Notes: generated by a model from the letters alone, not told the origin. A stretch of DNA of 64,000 nucleotides from Diphasiastrum complanatum (GCA_029204225.1 CM055102.1:29795632-29859631), one strand, 5' to 3'. Counted from the first letter of the stretch, positions 11,475 through 25,625 are shown. Numbers and translations are program-made.

Positions 11475-12174
11475 TGTGAAGAATTGCCAAAAATTGGCAA
11501 ATCTAGCTTGATAAAAAAAACCATGTAGAATAGTGTAAATTGTGTACACAAGTGGGTCCCACACATGTGAGGCCATGATGCCACATGGGAAACCCATCCT
11601 AATGTAGGTTAGGTCAAGTCAAGAGAGTTGGTCATGTCTATTTGGTGGTCATCCCTACTTTATAGGACCTACACCTAAGTTTAAGGTGAAAATTTGACCA
11701 ACTAGCTACCTACCAAGCATAACTCTAGGAAATAGACTAGAGTTTCATTTTAGGTCAAGGAGAGTGAGTTAACTTCCTTATTACATGCTGGAAATCCACC
11801 TAACTTCAAGAAGGAAGTCGAATTTGCTATGTATTCCCTCTCTCCATAGTGAGAAGATAGAAAATTTTTGGAGCTCATTGGCAATCTCAAGCTAGTTCAC
11901 TATGTACATTGAGTTTTTGTGATCCAAATGAAACCAAATCAATTTCTACTTGTTTATCAGGTTGAAGGCCGTACTACAGCCTGTAGTACACATGTGTGGG
12001 CTCGGATTTCAATGTTTATCAATGCTTTTGATTGTTAATGCTTGTTGTTTGTCAAATTGCCAATCTAGATCAACTTTTTTGTGTCTAGATTTATAGATTG
12101 TTAAGCAAGCATCCAATCACTCTTGTGGATCTTTTGTAGATCCATTTATGGTCCTAAAGTACAGTACTTTCACA
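11475..12174 (+). repeat. 3' LTR of the gag-only copia
   Basis: 700 bp, from TGTGAAGAATTGCC to TTTCACA, nearly identical to 7695-8391. Confidence 0.9.
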
Positions 12175-13580
12175 ATTTGATAGAGAGTCCTTTTGTCAAA
12201 TTGAGTAACATCAAGATGGCAAAAGATGAATGCGTACGAGACTATATTGAGCGTTTCAAGCACTTAAAAGGTCAAATACAAGAACAACCTTCCGAACAAA
12301 TGCTCATCATCTGGTTTTGAGTCGGCCTTCCAAGATGGATCAGATGCGAGTTTAAATCCAATGATGAATATACGAGCCTAAAGTTAGCTATGTCTGATGC
12401 CATCAAGGAAGAAGATGAAGGATTAGATGTTGATGAATCCAGGGAAAGAAGAGCACCCAGTGCTCCTGTCCATGAGTCAAAGCCAATCGAGGACACCCGA
12501 GATCAACTTTGGAAATCACAGCTGGAGTTGCTTAATCAACAACATTAACTGCAAATGGAGAAACTCACCAATGAGTTTCAAAATACCTTGAAGTCTATCC
12601 AATGTAGTATGTCTAGTCAACCAAACCTTGCACAAGTACCTTATAGACGAAAACCCATATGGTGTCCACATTGCTGGGCTACGCGTCCTGCTAATGCTTT
12701 TCCTTCATCTCAGACTATCCAAGCACATGTCATCCAACGATATGAAAAACAATCATCACAATTTGGACATTCCTCGCATTATCACGAATATCCACCAGAA
12801 AGTCCAGAACCACTAGCCATACAAGATGGCTATGCCATTACGCAAGGGCCAATGAACAACAGATGTTTCATTTGTGGTGAAACTGGCCACTTTATGGTTG
12901 ATTGTTCAGTCAAGACCAAGTACCATGCCAAGTGTCCCGACTGTGTCAGAAAACACAGTTTCAAAGAGCCCAAAACAACCCAACAAGATCCTACATGCCC
13001 GACACGTCAGTTATGAATCACGATAGGATCCTCACAAAAACACCACACGAGCATCATAACAACCAACAGTTCAATTTGCTGCTCACTCGAGAAGTTCTTT
13101 GAAAACTTCTACATCACTACGACATTTACCATATCAAAATCGAATATAGACGTTATATGAAATGAGTTATTGCAAGACGTAGAGAAAACCGATATTCCGT
13201 CATCTGTTATTATTCCCAGACCAGAGCACTCTCTCCAAGGAATTGACATTTTCACTCCACTTCTACAACCTCAAATATATATGTCTTTTCATTTTCTGAT
13301 GAGATTTCCACTATCTGCATATCACGAAACCACTCCGAGAAATAGGAAATCTAACAGATATTCATTTATGAATGTCGTGATCTGAAGGATACTAATGGAA
13401 ATAGTATCTTCTTCTTCTCTACATTTCATGCCATATCTTACAATATCTGCTATCAATGATGGTGGATTTAGCATCACCAATCATGTCTTGTTTTTGACAA
13501 GGGCATATCAGAGTAAGTCTCATTACTCTATAAAACAAATGGCATATTGCAATTATCAAGGTGCATTATTAATGTTATGA
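12175..13580 (+). mobile_element. Ty3/gypsy gag fossil
   Basis: Plus-strand translation gives gypsy capsid text (VRDYIERFKHLKGQ near 12235), an acidic linker (IKEEDEGLDVDES), then a zinc knuckle CFICGETGHFMVDC at about 12863-12905. It follows the gag-only copia directly, so that element may have inserted at the edge of or inside this fossil. Text after about 13020 is not assignable. Broken. Confidence 0.7.
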
Positions 13581-14660
13581 ATGAAAGTCTTGTTCAACAA
13601 ATGCCATATAGTTCTCACTCTCTGTACCATTTGTTTATTTCCTTGTTCCATGTATTGCATATCTAAAATAATGCTCAGTAGTGAATTTCATAAGACACGA
13701 TCTTAATAAAATTTCCTTAAAAACCTAGTTTATTTTCCATAAAGGAGAGGCTTCAAGTTCGATACAAAAAAATGGAAACGTTTTCTGAAATTATGTTGTG
13801 TACTTTACGTTATATAAATGTTGGTCAATCTTATCATGTTACAAGTCATCACAAAAAAAACAAACTAATGTCTTTCTTTTTGACAAACATAGGTAGAGGT
13901 TAAAATTTAAGTTCAAGGATGTTGGTTTGCACATGCTTATTTCTCCATACAAAATATTTTTGATTGTTTTTGTGGTTCTTAGGAGTTTAAAATACTTTTT
14001 TCTTTTAATTAAATATACTATGCCATAGGCGTGCAACATAATCCTTTTAGGAACATGGCATGTGCAAATTTATGACGATAATATTAGAAATAGTACTTCT
14101 AAAACACAAGGTAGGAAATGATTTCATACAAATTACCAAGATTAGCGAGGAATAAACTATATAGATTTAGTCTTATGATGCCATTCAAGTTTAAAAGTGC
14201 AAATCTTTTTGAAACTCAAAAAGCTAATGAACAAGTGAGCTTTTGGGAAGTCAAGTTTAATACATGGTGGTGATGAGATCATGAAAACAAAATCTCCATT
14301 TTAAATATTAAATCGTCATGTTGTACATTTACTTAAGATGGGGGGGGGGGGGGGGGGGGAGTGTAAATGAATCATGAAAATATTAGCTAATTATATATAT
14401 AAATTATATTGAAATCATGCTCTACATACATAAGTACTTTGAAAGTTTATGAACATCATCTTTTACCTCCTCAAAGTATCTACAACCTATCAAATATCTT
14501 GATGCCCATCAAATTTGGACATACATCATGGTCTTAAACAAAATGTGGATACAAAGTCAATATTGGCTACTTTAAGCTGCTAAAGTAAACCTCCATACTT
14601 TATTTGATTTTCTTCAATGTGTGGAAAATGATCATATTGAAGTGATCTATCAATTGGTAA
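13581..14660. other. unassigned stretch with a G20 run
   Basis: A/T-rich with no recognised gene. A run of 20 G at 14340-14359 is followed by AGTGTAAATGAATC, which could be a polypurine tract and LTR start, but no partner LTR was found. Confidence 0.35.
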
Positions 14661-14673
14661 CTAAGGCCTCAAG

Positions 14674-15642
14674 GTGGAGTTTGATGGAGATGCTTGTATG
14701 ATCAAAAGGAAGGATGCCTTGATTGGAAAAGGTAAAAGGCAAGGGAAGTTGTTCAAACTAGATGCTTGTGTTATTGCTAACCAAGTTGGATGTGTTGCAA
14801 GGGAGCAAATACCTATTCAAGAGGTTTGGCATAAAAGGATGGGACACCTCAACTTCAAGTCATTGGAGGTAATGGCTAGGAAGAAGATTGTGATAGGTCT
14901 TCCAAGTTCCTTAAGTGGCATCAAACATGTTTGTGAGTCTTGTGCTTTGTCTAAGTCACATAGACTACCTTATACTAGATCTATATCTAGATCTACAAAG
15001 CCTTTTCAACTTGTACATTCGGATATTCATGGATTTACTACAATTAGCAACAGTGGAACTAAGATGTATGTAACATTCATTGATGATTTTAGTAGATTTT
15101 GTTGTATCTATCTACTAAAGAGCCAGGATGAAGTGTATGATGTCTTTATCAAGTTCAAGAATGCAAGGGAGAACCAATTTTCCACAAGGATCAAGTGCTT
15201 AAGGAGTGACAATGGTGGTGAGTACATATCTACCAAGTTCAAGGCCTTTTGTGATGAGCATGGGATCAAGAAGGAGTATACAACATCAAGGACCCCACAA
15301 CAAAATGGAGTGGATGAAAGGAAGAATAGGACTTTATGTGAAAGTGCTAAAGCTATGAGGTTAAGTGCTAATCTTGACAAACCATTTTGGGATCAAGCCT
15401 TGTTGTGTGCCAATGTCTTGTGCAATAGGTGGCCGAGTGCTATTTTGGATCAAGCACGAAAAAAAGAGAAGTCGATGAATCTTGAGTATCAAGCTCTTAT
15501 GAAGAGTAGAACATCTTTTGGAGGATCTTCTTGTGTACATGGAGCTATGCAAGTGGATGGATGTTATCTTGATGTAAAATCAAGTAATGGATCTGGAAAA
15601 CAAAGTTTGTTTAATGACTTTGATGGTCAAGTTGATGATTAA
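14674..15642 (+). CDS. copia pre-integrase and integrase frame
   Basis: 322 codons. Pre-integrase zinc-binding HHCC text (VWHKRMGHLNFKSL, CESCALSK), then the integrase core with FQLVHSDIHG, VTFIDDFSRF, LRSDNGGEYIS and TPQQNGVDERKNRTL, the conserved D, D and E positions of a copia integrase. After about residue 270 the text no longer matches copia. Fossil. Confidence 0.8.
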   Translation: MEFDGDACMIKRKDALIGKGKRQGKLFKLDACVIANQVGCVAREQIPIQEVWHKRMGHLNFKSLEVMARKKIVIGLPSSLSGIKHVCESCALSKSHRLPYTRSISRSTKPFQLVHSDIHGFTTISNSGTKMYVTFIDDFSRFCCIYLLKSQDEVYDVFIKFKNARENQFSTRIKCLRSDNGGEYISTKFKAFCDEHGIKKEYTTSRTPQQNGVDERKNRTLCESAKAMRLSANLDKPFWDQALLCANVLCNRWPSAILDQARKKEKSMNLEYQALMKSRTSFGGSSCVHGAMQVDGCYLDVKSSNGSGKQSLFNDFDGQVDD

Positions 15643-16227
15643 GAGGTTGATCTCAAAGGGCTTCAACAACACACAAAGGATGTTGGCAATTTGGAGCTAG
15701 TCAAGAGCATCAAAGGAGAGGTAATTGGCAAAGATGTTATGGATCTATATTTGCAGCTAATTGAAGACCCAAGTAAGGTCAAAGAATCAGCAAGGAAGAG
15801 TTGATTAAGTCTACTTTACTTGTTCTATCTCGTGTTTGAGCATTTTCATGTGGATGTGTGCAAATTGTCAAGATATGGTAAAACTAGCTACATTGGTGGG
15901 CATTGTTTGATGTTGGATTTGTACTAGCATTCTTGGCTGGTTTTGTTGATGGAAATGAAGCTATTGGAGGGCTCATTATATCACTTATTCATGGTCAAAT
16001 CATCAAGTGATGATGGCATCTTATGGCAAGATGGAGATGGACGCTCATTCATGGAGTTTGATGGTGGATACGAGGCAACAAAGGACAAAGAAGGAGGATA
16101 CATGCAAGCAAAAGTTGATCGCTCACATTTATTTTTTGTTTGCTGTATTTTTCTAGAGAGTTCAAAGTTGATAGCATGGAATCATCTCATTTACATTCTA
16201 TGTGATTCTTCATGTCTCATTGAAATG

Positions 16228-16413
16228 ATATTGCAACATTTTGTGAGGGAGCAAGTCATTGCAAAGGAGGTGGAGCTTCAACATGTGTCTTCAAGGGAAT
16301 GTGTAACTGATATCTTCACCAAAGCATTGGGAAAGGACTTGTTCATGAAGCATAGGACATCACTTGGAGTGTTATCAAAGTCCATGCTAAAACTAGTCGA
16401 AGAGGGAGTGTGA
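16228..16413 (+). CDS. copia RNase H C-terminal piece
   Basis: HFVREQV...ELQHVSSRECVTDIFTKALGK is the standard C-terminal end of copia RNase H, followed within a few codons by the polypurine tract GAAGAGGGAG and the LTR. Confidence 0.75.
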   Translation: MLQHFVREQVIAKEVELQHVSSRECVTDIFTKALGKDLFMKHRTSLGVLSKSMLKLVEEGV

Positions 16414-17014
16414 AAGATTCAACTAGTTTGATCATATTTGCTATATTTCCATATTTGGCATATTGAGGCCAACTTTGTTTTAAGACTTTGAGATTGACTT
16501 TTCAAAGTTCATTAGTCTAAATGTCATCTGAATAAAGAAGGCGGGTTTGAGTAGATTCAAATTTGAATGTTGGGTACTTTAAATCTAGACCCAAAAATAG
16601 TAGGGTTAGCATTTTGGAGGGAAAGCCAAGTGGCCAAATAGGGTTGGACCTGCTATAAAAGGATGTAACTCGTGGAGAGAGTTATCTTCTCTCTTCTCTA
16701 TCTCATTTCATGCTTATACATGGTTCTCTTGGGTTCTATTATCCATTGGTGCACTATAGTTGTGATTGCATGCAATTTTATGTGTAGAATGATCTATAAT
16801 TGTTATTTTTGGATCCACACGTGTGAAATACAGTAGCTTGTTGGTTCTGTACAGACAGCAGCAGTACTTTATCATTTCATTCAAGTTTGATCAAGTTCTA
16901 TTAGTGTTTGCATCTCATTTTGTGTGTAGATGCTGATTTTCTACATTGCTGAGATTGGCTCTAACCAAAGATCTTTCAAGTCGATTGAATGTTAATGATC
17001 TGAAATCCTTCACA
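16409..17014 (+). repeat. copia LTR, first copy
   Basis: Begins TGTGAAAGATTC, ends CCTTCACA; contains a GCTATAAAAGGATG TATA region near 16650. Confidence 0.8.
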
Positions 17015-17070
17015 TAGGACATCACTTGGAGTGTTATCAAAGTCCATGCTAAAACTAGTTGAAGAGGGAG

Positions 17071-17698
17071 TGTGAAAGATTATACTAGTTTAGTCATATT
17101 TGCTACATTTGTTTATTTGGCAAATTGAGGCCAACTTTATATTAGACTTAAAGTTTGACTTTTCAAAGTTAATTAGTCTACATTTCATTTGAATAAACAC
17201 TTTTTGAAAGTGTGGGACTTGGTAGTCGAGTTTGAGTAGATTCAAATTTGAAAGTTGAGTACATTGAATTGTAGGGTTTACATTTTGGAAGGAAAGCCAA
17301 GTGGCCAAATAGGGTTTGGAACTGCTATAAAATGATGTAACTCGTGGAGAAGCAAATCTTCTCTCTTCTCTATCGCATCTCATGCTTATACATGGTTCTC
17401 TTGGGTTCTACTATCCATTGGTGCACTATACTTGGGATTGCTTGCAATTCTATGTGTAGAATGATCAATATTTGTTCTTTTTCGATCCACATGTGTGAAA
17501 TACAATAGGTTGCTAGTTTTGTACGGACAAAGACTTCTTTTTGTGTTTTGATTCAGTTTTGACAAGTTCTCTTAGAGTTTGCATCTCATTCATAAAGTAG
17601 ATGCTGATTTTTCTACATTGGCATGATTGTTGATTTGTTTTCTTTCTAACCCAAGATTAGTTTATGATTTTGATCATCAATGATCTGAATTATTTCAC
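17071..17698 (+). repeat. copia LTR, second copy
   Basis: Begins TGTGAAAGATTA, ends about ATTTCAC; visibly diverged from the first copy and closer in places to 25638-26347. TATA region GCTATAAAATGATG near 17325. Confidence 0.75.
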
Positions 17699-20692
<2,994 letters not shown>

Positions 20693-20744
20693 CCACCAAG
20701 CGACCCGCAGCTAGTGAATCCCTTAGGGGGCAGTTAGCTCCCCA

Positions 20745-21704
20745 TAAGGGATAGCTAATTGCTCCCCATCAGACCTTTAATACACTGTGGTAGATCATAG
20801 GACAAACTTGGAAATGTATCTATCAAAAGAAGATTGTTAATGATATGGCAAAATTTATCCCTCATGAAACCACTTTTTTGAAAAGCGTTTAGCAAGATTG
20901 CTACCTCTTTTATAAAAGTATCCTGATCGTTGCAACAATACATTGCTGAAATAACTTGGGAGATAATTACTTTGTAAGAGTTGTACACTGGCCTATTGGA
21001 AGCCAGATTTATGTACTATAAGTATTAGAAAGGTAAGTATCTTCTTTTATCAAACTTTGAGAGTTGGTAAACACCGGTGCCAGGATTAAAGGTGATTGAA
21101 ATGTTCAGAAAACTGGTGGTGTTTGCTTCACAAGACTTCTTTTCAAAATCAAGAAATTCTAGAAGATAAATCCAAAAAGGATTTTTTGGTTTTCTAGTCT
21201 GATTCTTATCCATAAATGCATCAATATTGGGACTATAAATAAAGCAAATGTCATCAATATATCTAAACGAGTGACAGAAATCATTCATATCTTTTCTGAG
21301 CCCTAACTTGGCTAGTTTCTTAATAAATTGAGCTTCAAAGAATGCAAGATACCAGTTACACCATGTAGGTGAGCATGAAAAACCCATCGGTATACCACGA
21401 ACCTGTCTCCAGGTTTTGTTTCTTAATCTGACAATATAATTGTCTATTAGGAAGGCATTCCACAAGCATAATAGATTTTTATCGATATTGTAACACCCTT
21501 GCAACTTTTTATTAGCCCATGACCACTTAAAGACTTCCCTTTCTTGTTTCCACTTGAAACTCAGAAGCATCTTATTAAAACGTTTGAAAGCATAAGTAAT
21601 GGATTTATTCATGATAGTTTTCAACCCATCAGTGCCGTCTAAAGGTATGTTTTCATAGCATTTAGAAATATTCGCATAAGTAGGAAGTGATTTCAAGACA
21701 TATC
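20745..21704 (-). mobile_element. Penelope-like reverse transcriptase fragment
   Basis: Minus-strand coding text unlike copia, gypsy or LINE. In order it shows an RT motif A-like segment (ISKCYENIPLDG, about 21640-21670), a motif B segment (GIPMGFSCSP, about 21370-21400), a motif C segment (FRYIDDICFIYS, about 21230-21265) and a later FLNISITF...KFDKRRYLPF segment. A second open frame (20755-20988) continues with a helical thumb-like region (VISQVISAMYCCN, LLNAFQKSGF). The GIPMG plus YIDD pair and the FLNI..TF segment are typical of Penelope-like elements. The RT N-terminus and any GIY-YIG endonuclease are not visible. Class assignment is inference; it could be another eukaryotic RT of the same broad group. 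Confidence 0.5.
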
Positions 21705-22029
21705 TTGGGGGTTGATCCATGTAGACCTCTTCGTCCAGCTCACCATGCAAAAAGGCTGTGTGAATCCTGAGGTCATAAGCAGCTGCATATGCAAATAGTA
21801 AAACTAGCAACGAATGTTTCATGACAGGAGAGAAGGTCTCAGAATAGTCAATACCATATCTCTGAGAGAATCCCTTTGCTACAAGTCTTGTCTTATACTT
21901 TGAGACATCTCCATCTGGTCCATACTTTAGCTTGTATACCCATTTGCATTTTACAGCCTTTCGCTTATCTAGTAATGGCTCCAACGTCCATACCTGGTTC
22001 TTCCTCATGGATTCCATCTCCTCATTCAT
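21025..22029 (-). CDS. open frame: copia RT start joined to Penelope-like RT core
   Basis: A single open frame of 334 codons. Residues 1 to about 108 are a copia RT start (QVWTLEPL, KCKWVYKLKYGPDG, RLVAKGFSQRYGIDY, AFLHGELDEEVYMDQP). From about residue 110 the text changes to the Penelope-like core. The join at about 21705 marks one element inserted into or recombined with the other. It is fossil sequence, not a host gene, but the open frame across the join is unusual. Confidence 0.6.
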   Translation of the reverse strand: MNEEMESMRKNQVWTLEPLLDKRKAVKCKWVYKLKYGPDGDVSKYKTRLVAKGFSQRYGIDYSETFSPVMKHSLLVLLFAYAAAYDLRIHTAFLHGELDEEVYMDQPPRYVLKSLPTYANISKCYENIPLDGTDGLKTIMNKSITYAFKRFNKMLLSFKWKQEREVFKWSWANKKLQGCYNIDKNLLCLWNAFLIDNYIVRLRNKTWRQVRGIPMGFSCSPTWCNWYLAFFEAQFIKKLAKLGLRKDMNDFCHSFRYIDDICFIYSPNIDAFMDKNQTRKPKNPFWIYLLEFLDFEKKSCEANTTSFLNISITFNPGTGVYQLSKFDKRRYLPF

Positions 22030-23219
22030 GGCTTGGATCCATTTGTCCTTCTCTAGACATTCAATTGTCTCCTCGAATGTCTGTGGTTCGCCACTGAATC
22101 CACAAAACTCTTCTGATGTAGAAGCAGAGCTGCCTGGTACATATCTTGTTGGCGCTCGTCGTTGTCTTCTTGACCTTCTAGGAGATCCTCCTAGAACTGC
22201 AATGCCTTTGCCTTTGCCTGCTCTACTAGGTCCAAAACCATCTCCTTTATAGGTATTATAGCATAAGGTTGTCTCTCAAATCTTTTGTCTTCTGATTTGT
22301 CACTCGAATGCGAAGCGACTCGAACATTTTTGTCTTCATGTTCGTCCTCTGCTCCCTCTGTCATAGTTGGCAGATCATAGTACTGTCTTTCAAGAACTTC
22401 ATAGCTGACAAGATCATCGTTGGCCATTGTTCCGCTCTTATCAAACTTGACATCTATGACTGTCTTCATAGTGTTTGTCTCTGGCATATAGACTCTATAG
22501 TATGACGAATTATTGTCATATCCTACAAGATATCCCTGTTCAGCTTTCTCATCAAGCTTCTTTCAAAGCTTATCAGGAACATGTGCATAAGTTGCACAGC
22601 CAAAACTTCTGATGTGAGTCAGATTGGGTTTTCTACCCCACCATAATTCGTGTGATGTCGTGTGAGGAACACCAGACTTTTCTGTCTTGTTCTGAATGTA
22701 TGCAGCTGTAGCTACTGCTTCAGTCCACAGTACTCTTGGAGCTTTCGAATAGGCCATCATGCATCTGGCAGCTTCCATTAGAGTCCTATTCTTTCTTTCT
22801 GCAACACCGTTGTGTTGCGATGTGTAAGATGCAGTCCTTCTGTGAATGATACCACGATCATTGCAGAAGTCAGTGAACCGATTCAAGATGTATTCTCCAC
22901 CTCGATCTGTCTTGATCTGCTTCACTTTATTACTAGGGCATCTTTCTGTCCAATTCACATACTCTCTGAATTTGTCAAATGCTTCTGATTTGTTGTGAAT
23001 AAAATACACTCTGGCAAATTTACTGTAATCATCAATAAAGGTAATGTAATATTTCGAGCCTCCTACTGAGATCACATTGAAAGGCCCACAGATGTCAGAA
23101 TGCACTAACTCCAGAATCTTGGTCGTTTTGTAGGAGTCCTTGACAAATGGAGTGCGTGACATCTTACCCTTCAGACATGCATCACAGGTTGTCAAACTGT
23201 TGGCATTCAAAATGCTCAC
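21705..23219 (-). mobile_element. Ty1/copia integrase and RT start fossil
   Basis: The minus strand carries a copia integrase core at 22563-23219 (CDACLKGKMS, LELVHSDICGP, YYITFIDDYSKF, IKTDRGGEYI, HNGVAERKNRTL, WGRKPNLTHIRSFGC), the variable linker (22191-22560), then the RT start that runs into the Penelope-like segment. Broken. Confidence 0.8.
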
Positions 23220-23309
23220 CCCTGTGATTGCTCCATGATGGCTTGCTTGGTAATAAATTTGTTTCGAGTTTTGAACAAGAATAAAAATGTTTTGAGTTCG
23301 GTTTCGAAT

Positions 23310-23487
23310 TCGAGTTCCAATTTGAGTTTCTCAGCCTTTGTCAATTAGACTATGCACTTTGTTGGTAGAACCAAGATTTGTCTGTTGAGGTGTTTTACAC
23401 TCCCTCTCAAAGTGGGCAGTTGGATTAACCCCAATCTTCTTTGTTGCTTCTCGAACAAAGCTTTATTGAGTGGCTTTGTAAAGATAT
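23310..23487 (-). mobile_element. copia RNase H end and LTR start, minus strand
   Basis: On the minus strand: the last residues of copia RNase H, polypurine tract CCACTTTGAGAGGGAG (23400-23415) and an LTR start TGTAAAACACCTC at 23399. It is an inverted match to 24820-24999. Confidence 0.7.
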
Positions 23488-23510
23488 TACCATCTAGACA
23501 TAGTAGTGAT

Positions 23511-25080
23511 TCAAAGGGAGTTCAAATTCGAGTACCCAAAAGACTCGAATGACCAGCTCGAATTCAAGCAGAATCAGTTGAACCCGAAAATGCAGAATTG
23601 AATTCGAGACCTATACAAACTGTGAGAAGAATTGATAGACAAAGAAAACCACCAGTAAGGTTTGGTCAGGATGTTTCAACAATATAGCCATCGAATTTTG
23701 TGGTTTCACAGACGAACCTCAAACATTCGAGGAAGCTATTGATGGACCAAATAAAAATCATTGGATTCAAGCAATGGAGGACGAAATGCCATCGATGTAT
23801 AAGAACAATGTATGGACACTTGCACATGTACCTGATGGAAGAAGACAAGTTAAATGCAAGTGGATCTACAAGATCAAAACAGGTCCTAATGGAGATAACA
23901 TCAGATACAAAGCAAGGTTGGTTGCGAAAGGATTTTCATAGATATATGGGATTGCCTACAGTGAGACTTTTTCACTTGTAGTCAAAACACACATCAATTC
24001 GCTCATTATTTGCTTATGCAGTGGCTCATGATCTCAAAATCCATATTGTGGATGAGAAAGCTGCTTTCTTGCATGCAGAATTAGAAGAAAATTTATTCAT
24101 GGATCAACCATTTGGTTTTATAAGCCAAGAATATCCAGAATTCAGATGTCATATGAATAAAAGCGTCTATGGTCTGAAGCAAGCAGCCAGACAATGGTAT
24201 AGAAAGAAGGATGAAGCACTATGTTCTTTAGGTTTTGAACCTTTATTCATCGAGTCAAATGTCTATATCAAACATGTCAAAGGTGAAATTATCATTCTAG
24301 CTGTTTATGTTGATGACACGCCTATCTTTTCAAGAAAAGATAACTTAATTTCAGATGTCAAAAGAGACATCGAGATCAGTGACCTAGGGGAAGCAAAAAC
24401 CTATCTAGGCTTACGGATCGAAAGAAATTTTGAAGGTGGCAAGTTGTATCTTCACCAACAAAAGTACACTCAGAAAATTATCAAAGATTTCAACATGCTT
24501 GAATGCAAAGGTGCGCATACTCCCATGATATCTAGAATGATACTAGGCAAAGCAGATTGTCCACAGACTCTCGAAGGAGAAAAACGAGCTAAGATGGCAA
24601 ACGAGCTGATATGAATCAAACAAATGTTGGAAGGATGTGATGAAAATTTGAACCTTATGTCTTACTAATGGATAACCCTTCAGCAATCTATCTTATGAAA
24701 GATCCTGTGTTTCATTCGAAAACGAAACATATAGCTATCAAGTATCATGTTATTTGGGACTTAGTCGAAAAGAAGATACTGAAGACAATCTTCATACCTA
24801 TAGAGGAAATGACAGCTGATATCACTACAAAGCCACTTAGTAAAGCTTTGTTCGAGAAGCAGCGAAGAAGATTGGGGTTAGTTTAACTGCCCACTTTGCG
24901 AGGGAGCTGTAGAACACCTCAACAGACAAATCTCAGTTTTACCAACAAAGTGCACAATCTAATTGACAAAGGTTGAGAAACTTGAACTGGATTTTCAGAA
25001 AAAGGACAATGACTGATTGTACTTAATAAATCTACAAGAATTGCTGATTGCCAAATCAATGGATCTAACAAATTCTATTG
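23511..25080 (+). mobile_element. Ty1/copia RT-RNase H fossil with LTR start
   Basis: Plus-strand copia: linker (RRIDRQRKPPVRFGQ), RT start (WIQAMEDEMPSMYKNNVWTL), RT core at 24021-24614 (FLHAELEENLFMDQP, YGLKQAARQWY, AVYVDDTPIF, YLGLRIERNF), RNase H end at 24668-24886 (DNPSAIYLMKDPVFHSKTKH, ADITTKPLSKALFE), polypurine tract, and an LTR start TGTAGAACACCTC at 24908. Broken. Confidence 0.8.
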
Positions 25081-25084
25081 ACTA

Positions 25085-25540
25085 GATCTTGATCTACACC
25101 TCTACTGATATCGCATGTTCTGTTCCAACGTTGTGTAATGACAGGAACAGATCCTTCATTTTTCTGATAAAGGACGTGAGGTTTTTGCCATCCCATCTTA
25201 GATAGGTTAGTTGGTCTTCTAAATGCATGATCTGTGTGTGCAATTTAGTTTGGAACCTAGCTAGTAATGCATCCCACATCTCTCTTGCATTAGAGAGTGA
25301 TGCGAAGTCAAGCGTGATTTCAATGGAAGAGGACAAGACAGCTACTGCTTTGCCATTCCTTTCTTTCCATTCTCGTAGCTCCTTGTCTGTGCTGGCAGGC
25401 ATCTCTTCTGTTCCGTCTACCCAAGGCCGTAGACCTTCCCCTTTCAAGATGAGAGAAGTCTTTACTTTTCACATTAGAAAGTTCGACTCAGAGGACTCTA
25501 GAACTGTGCATATCTTCGACTGTATACTACTTATAGACGC
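25085..25540 (-). CDS. copia gag fragment
   Basis: Minus-strand gag of the UBN2 kind: LKGEGLRPWVDGTEE, WKERNGKAVAVLSSSIE, NAREMWDALLARFQ and LRWDGKNLTSFIRKMKDL in the usual order. It lies downstream of the LTR and primer site at 25626-26347. Fossil. Confidence 0.75.
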
Positions 25541-25625
25541 CATTGTTGTAAACAATATTTCAACTTGAATTCAGGGCTCTTTGTTCTGGATGAAAAGAAA
25601 CCTTCAGGCTCTGATAACCTTCTAA

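Larger units (their letters stand above)
7695..12174 (+). mobile_element. non-autonomous (gag-only) Ty1/copia element, both LTRs
   Basis: Bounded fossil of about 4.48 kb: 5' LTR, initiator-Met tRNA primer site, gag, a stub of protease, two further open frames without integrase or reverse transcriptase, polypurine tract and 3' LTR. The flanking five bases are gtttg (7690-7694) and atttg (12175-12179), an imperfect target duplication. The LTRs differ by roughly a dozen substitutions plus small indels by eye, so the insertion is moderately young. Any mobilisation would have needed enzymes from another copia. Confidence 0.85.
14661..17698 (+). mobile_element. Ty1/copia fossil with two 3' LTRs
   Basis: Fossil with pre-integrase and integrase text (14674-15470), a stretch without recognisable reverse transcriptase, an RNase H tail (about 16228-16410), then LTR (16409-17014), a 56-bp copy of the element's own 3' internal end (17015-17070) and a second LTR (17071-17698). 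The integrase region is in the same family as the protease piece at 4130-4513 (shared KGKRQGKLFKLD), and the LTRs are in the same family as 25638-26347. Broken. Confidence 0.75.

Noticed and set aside
20745-21704. Telomerase (TERT) fragment
   Set aside because: YIDD and GIPMG are shared loosely with telomerase, but no T motif or telomerase-type text is seen; Penelope-like fits better.
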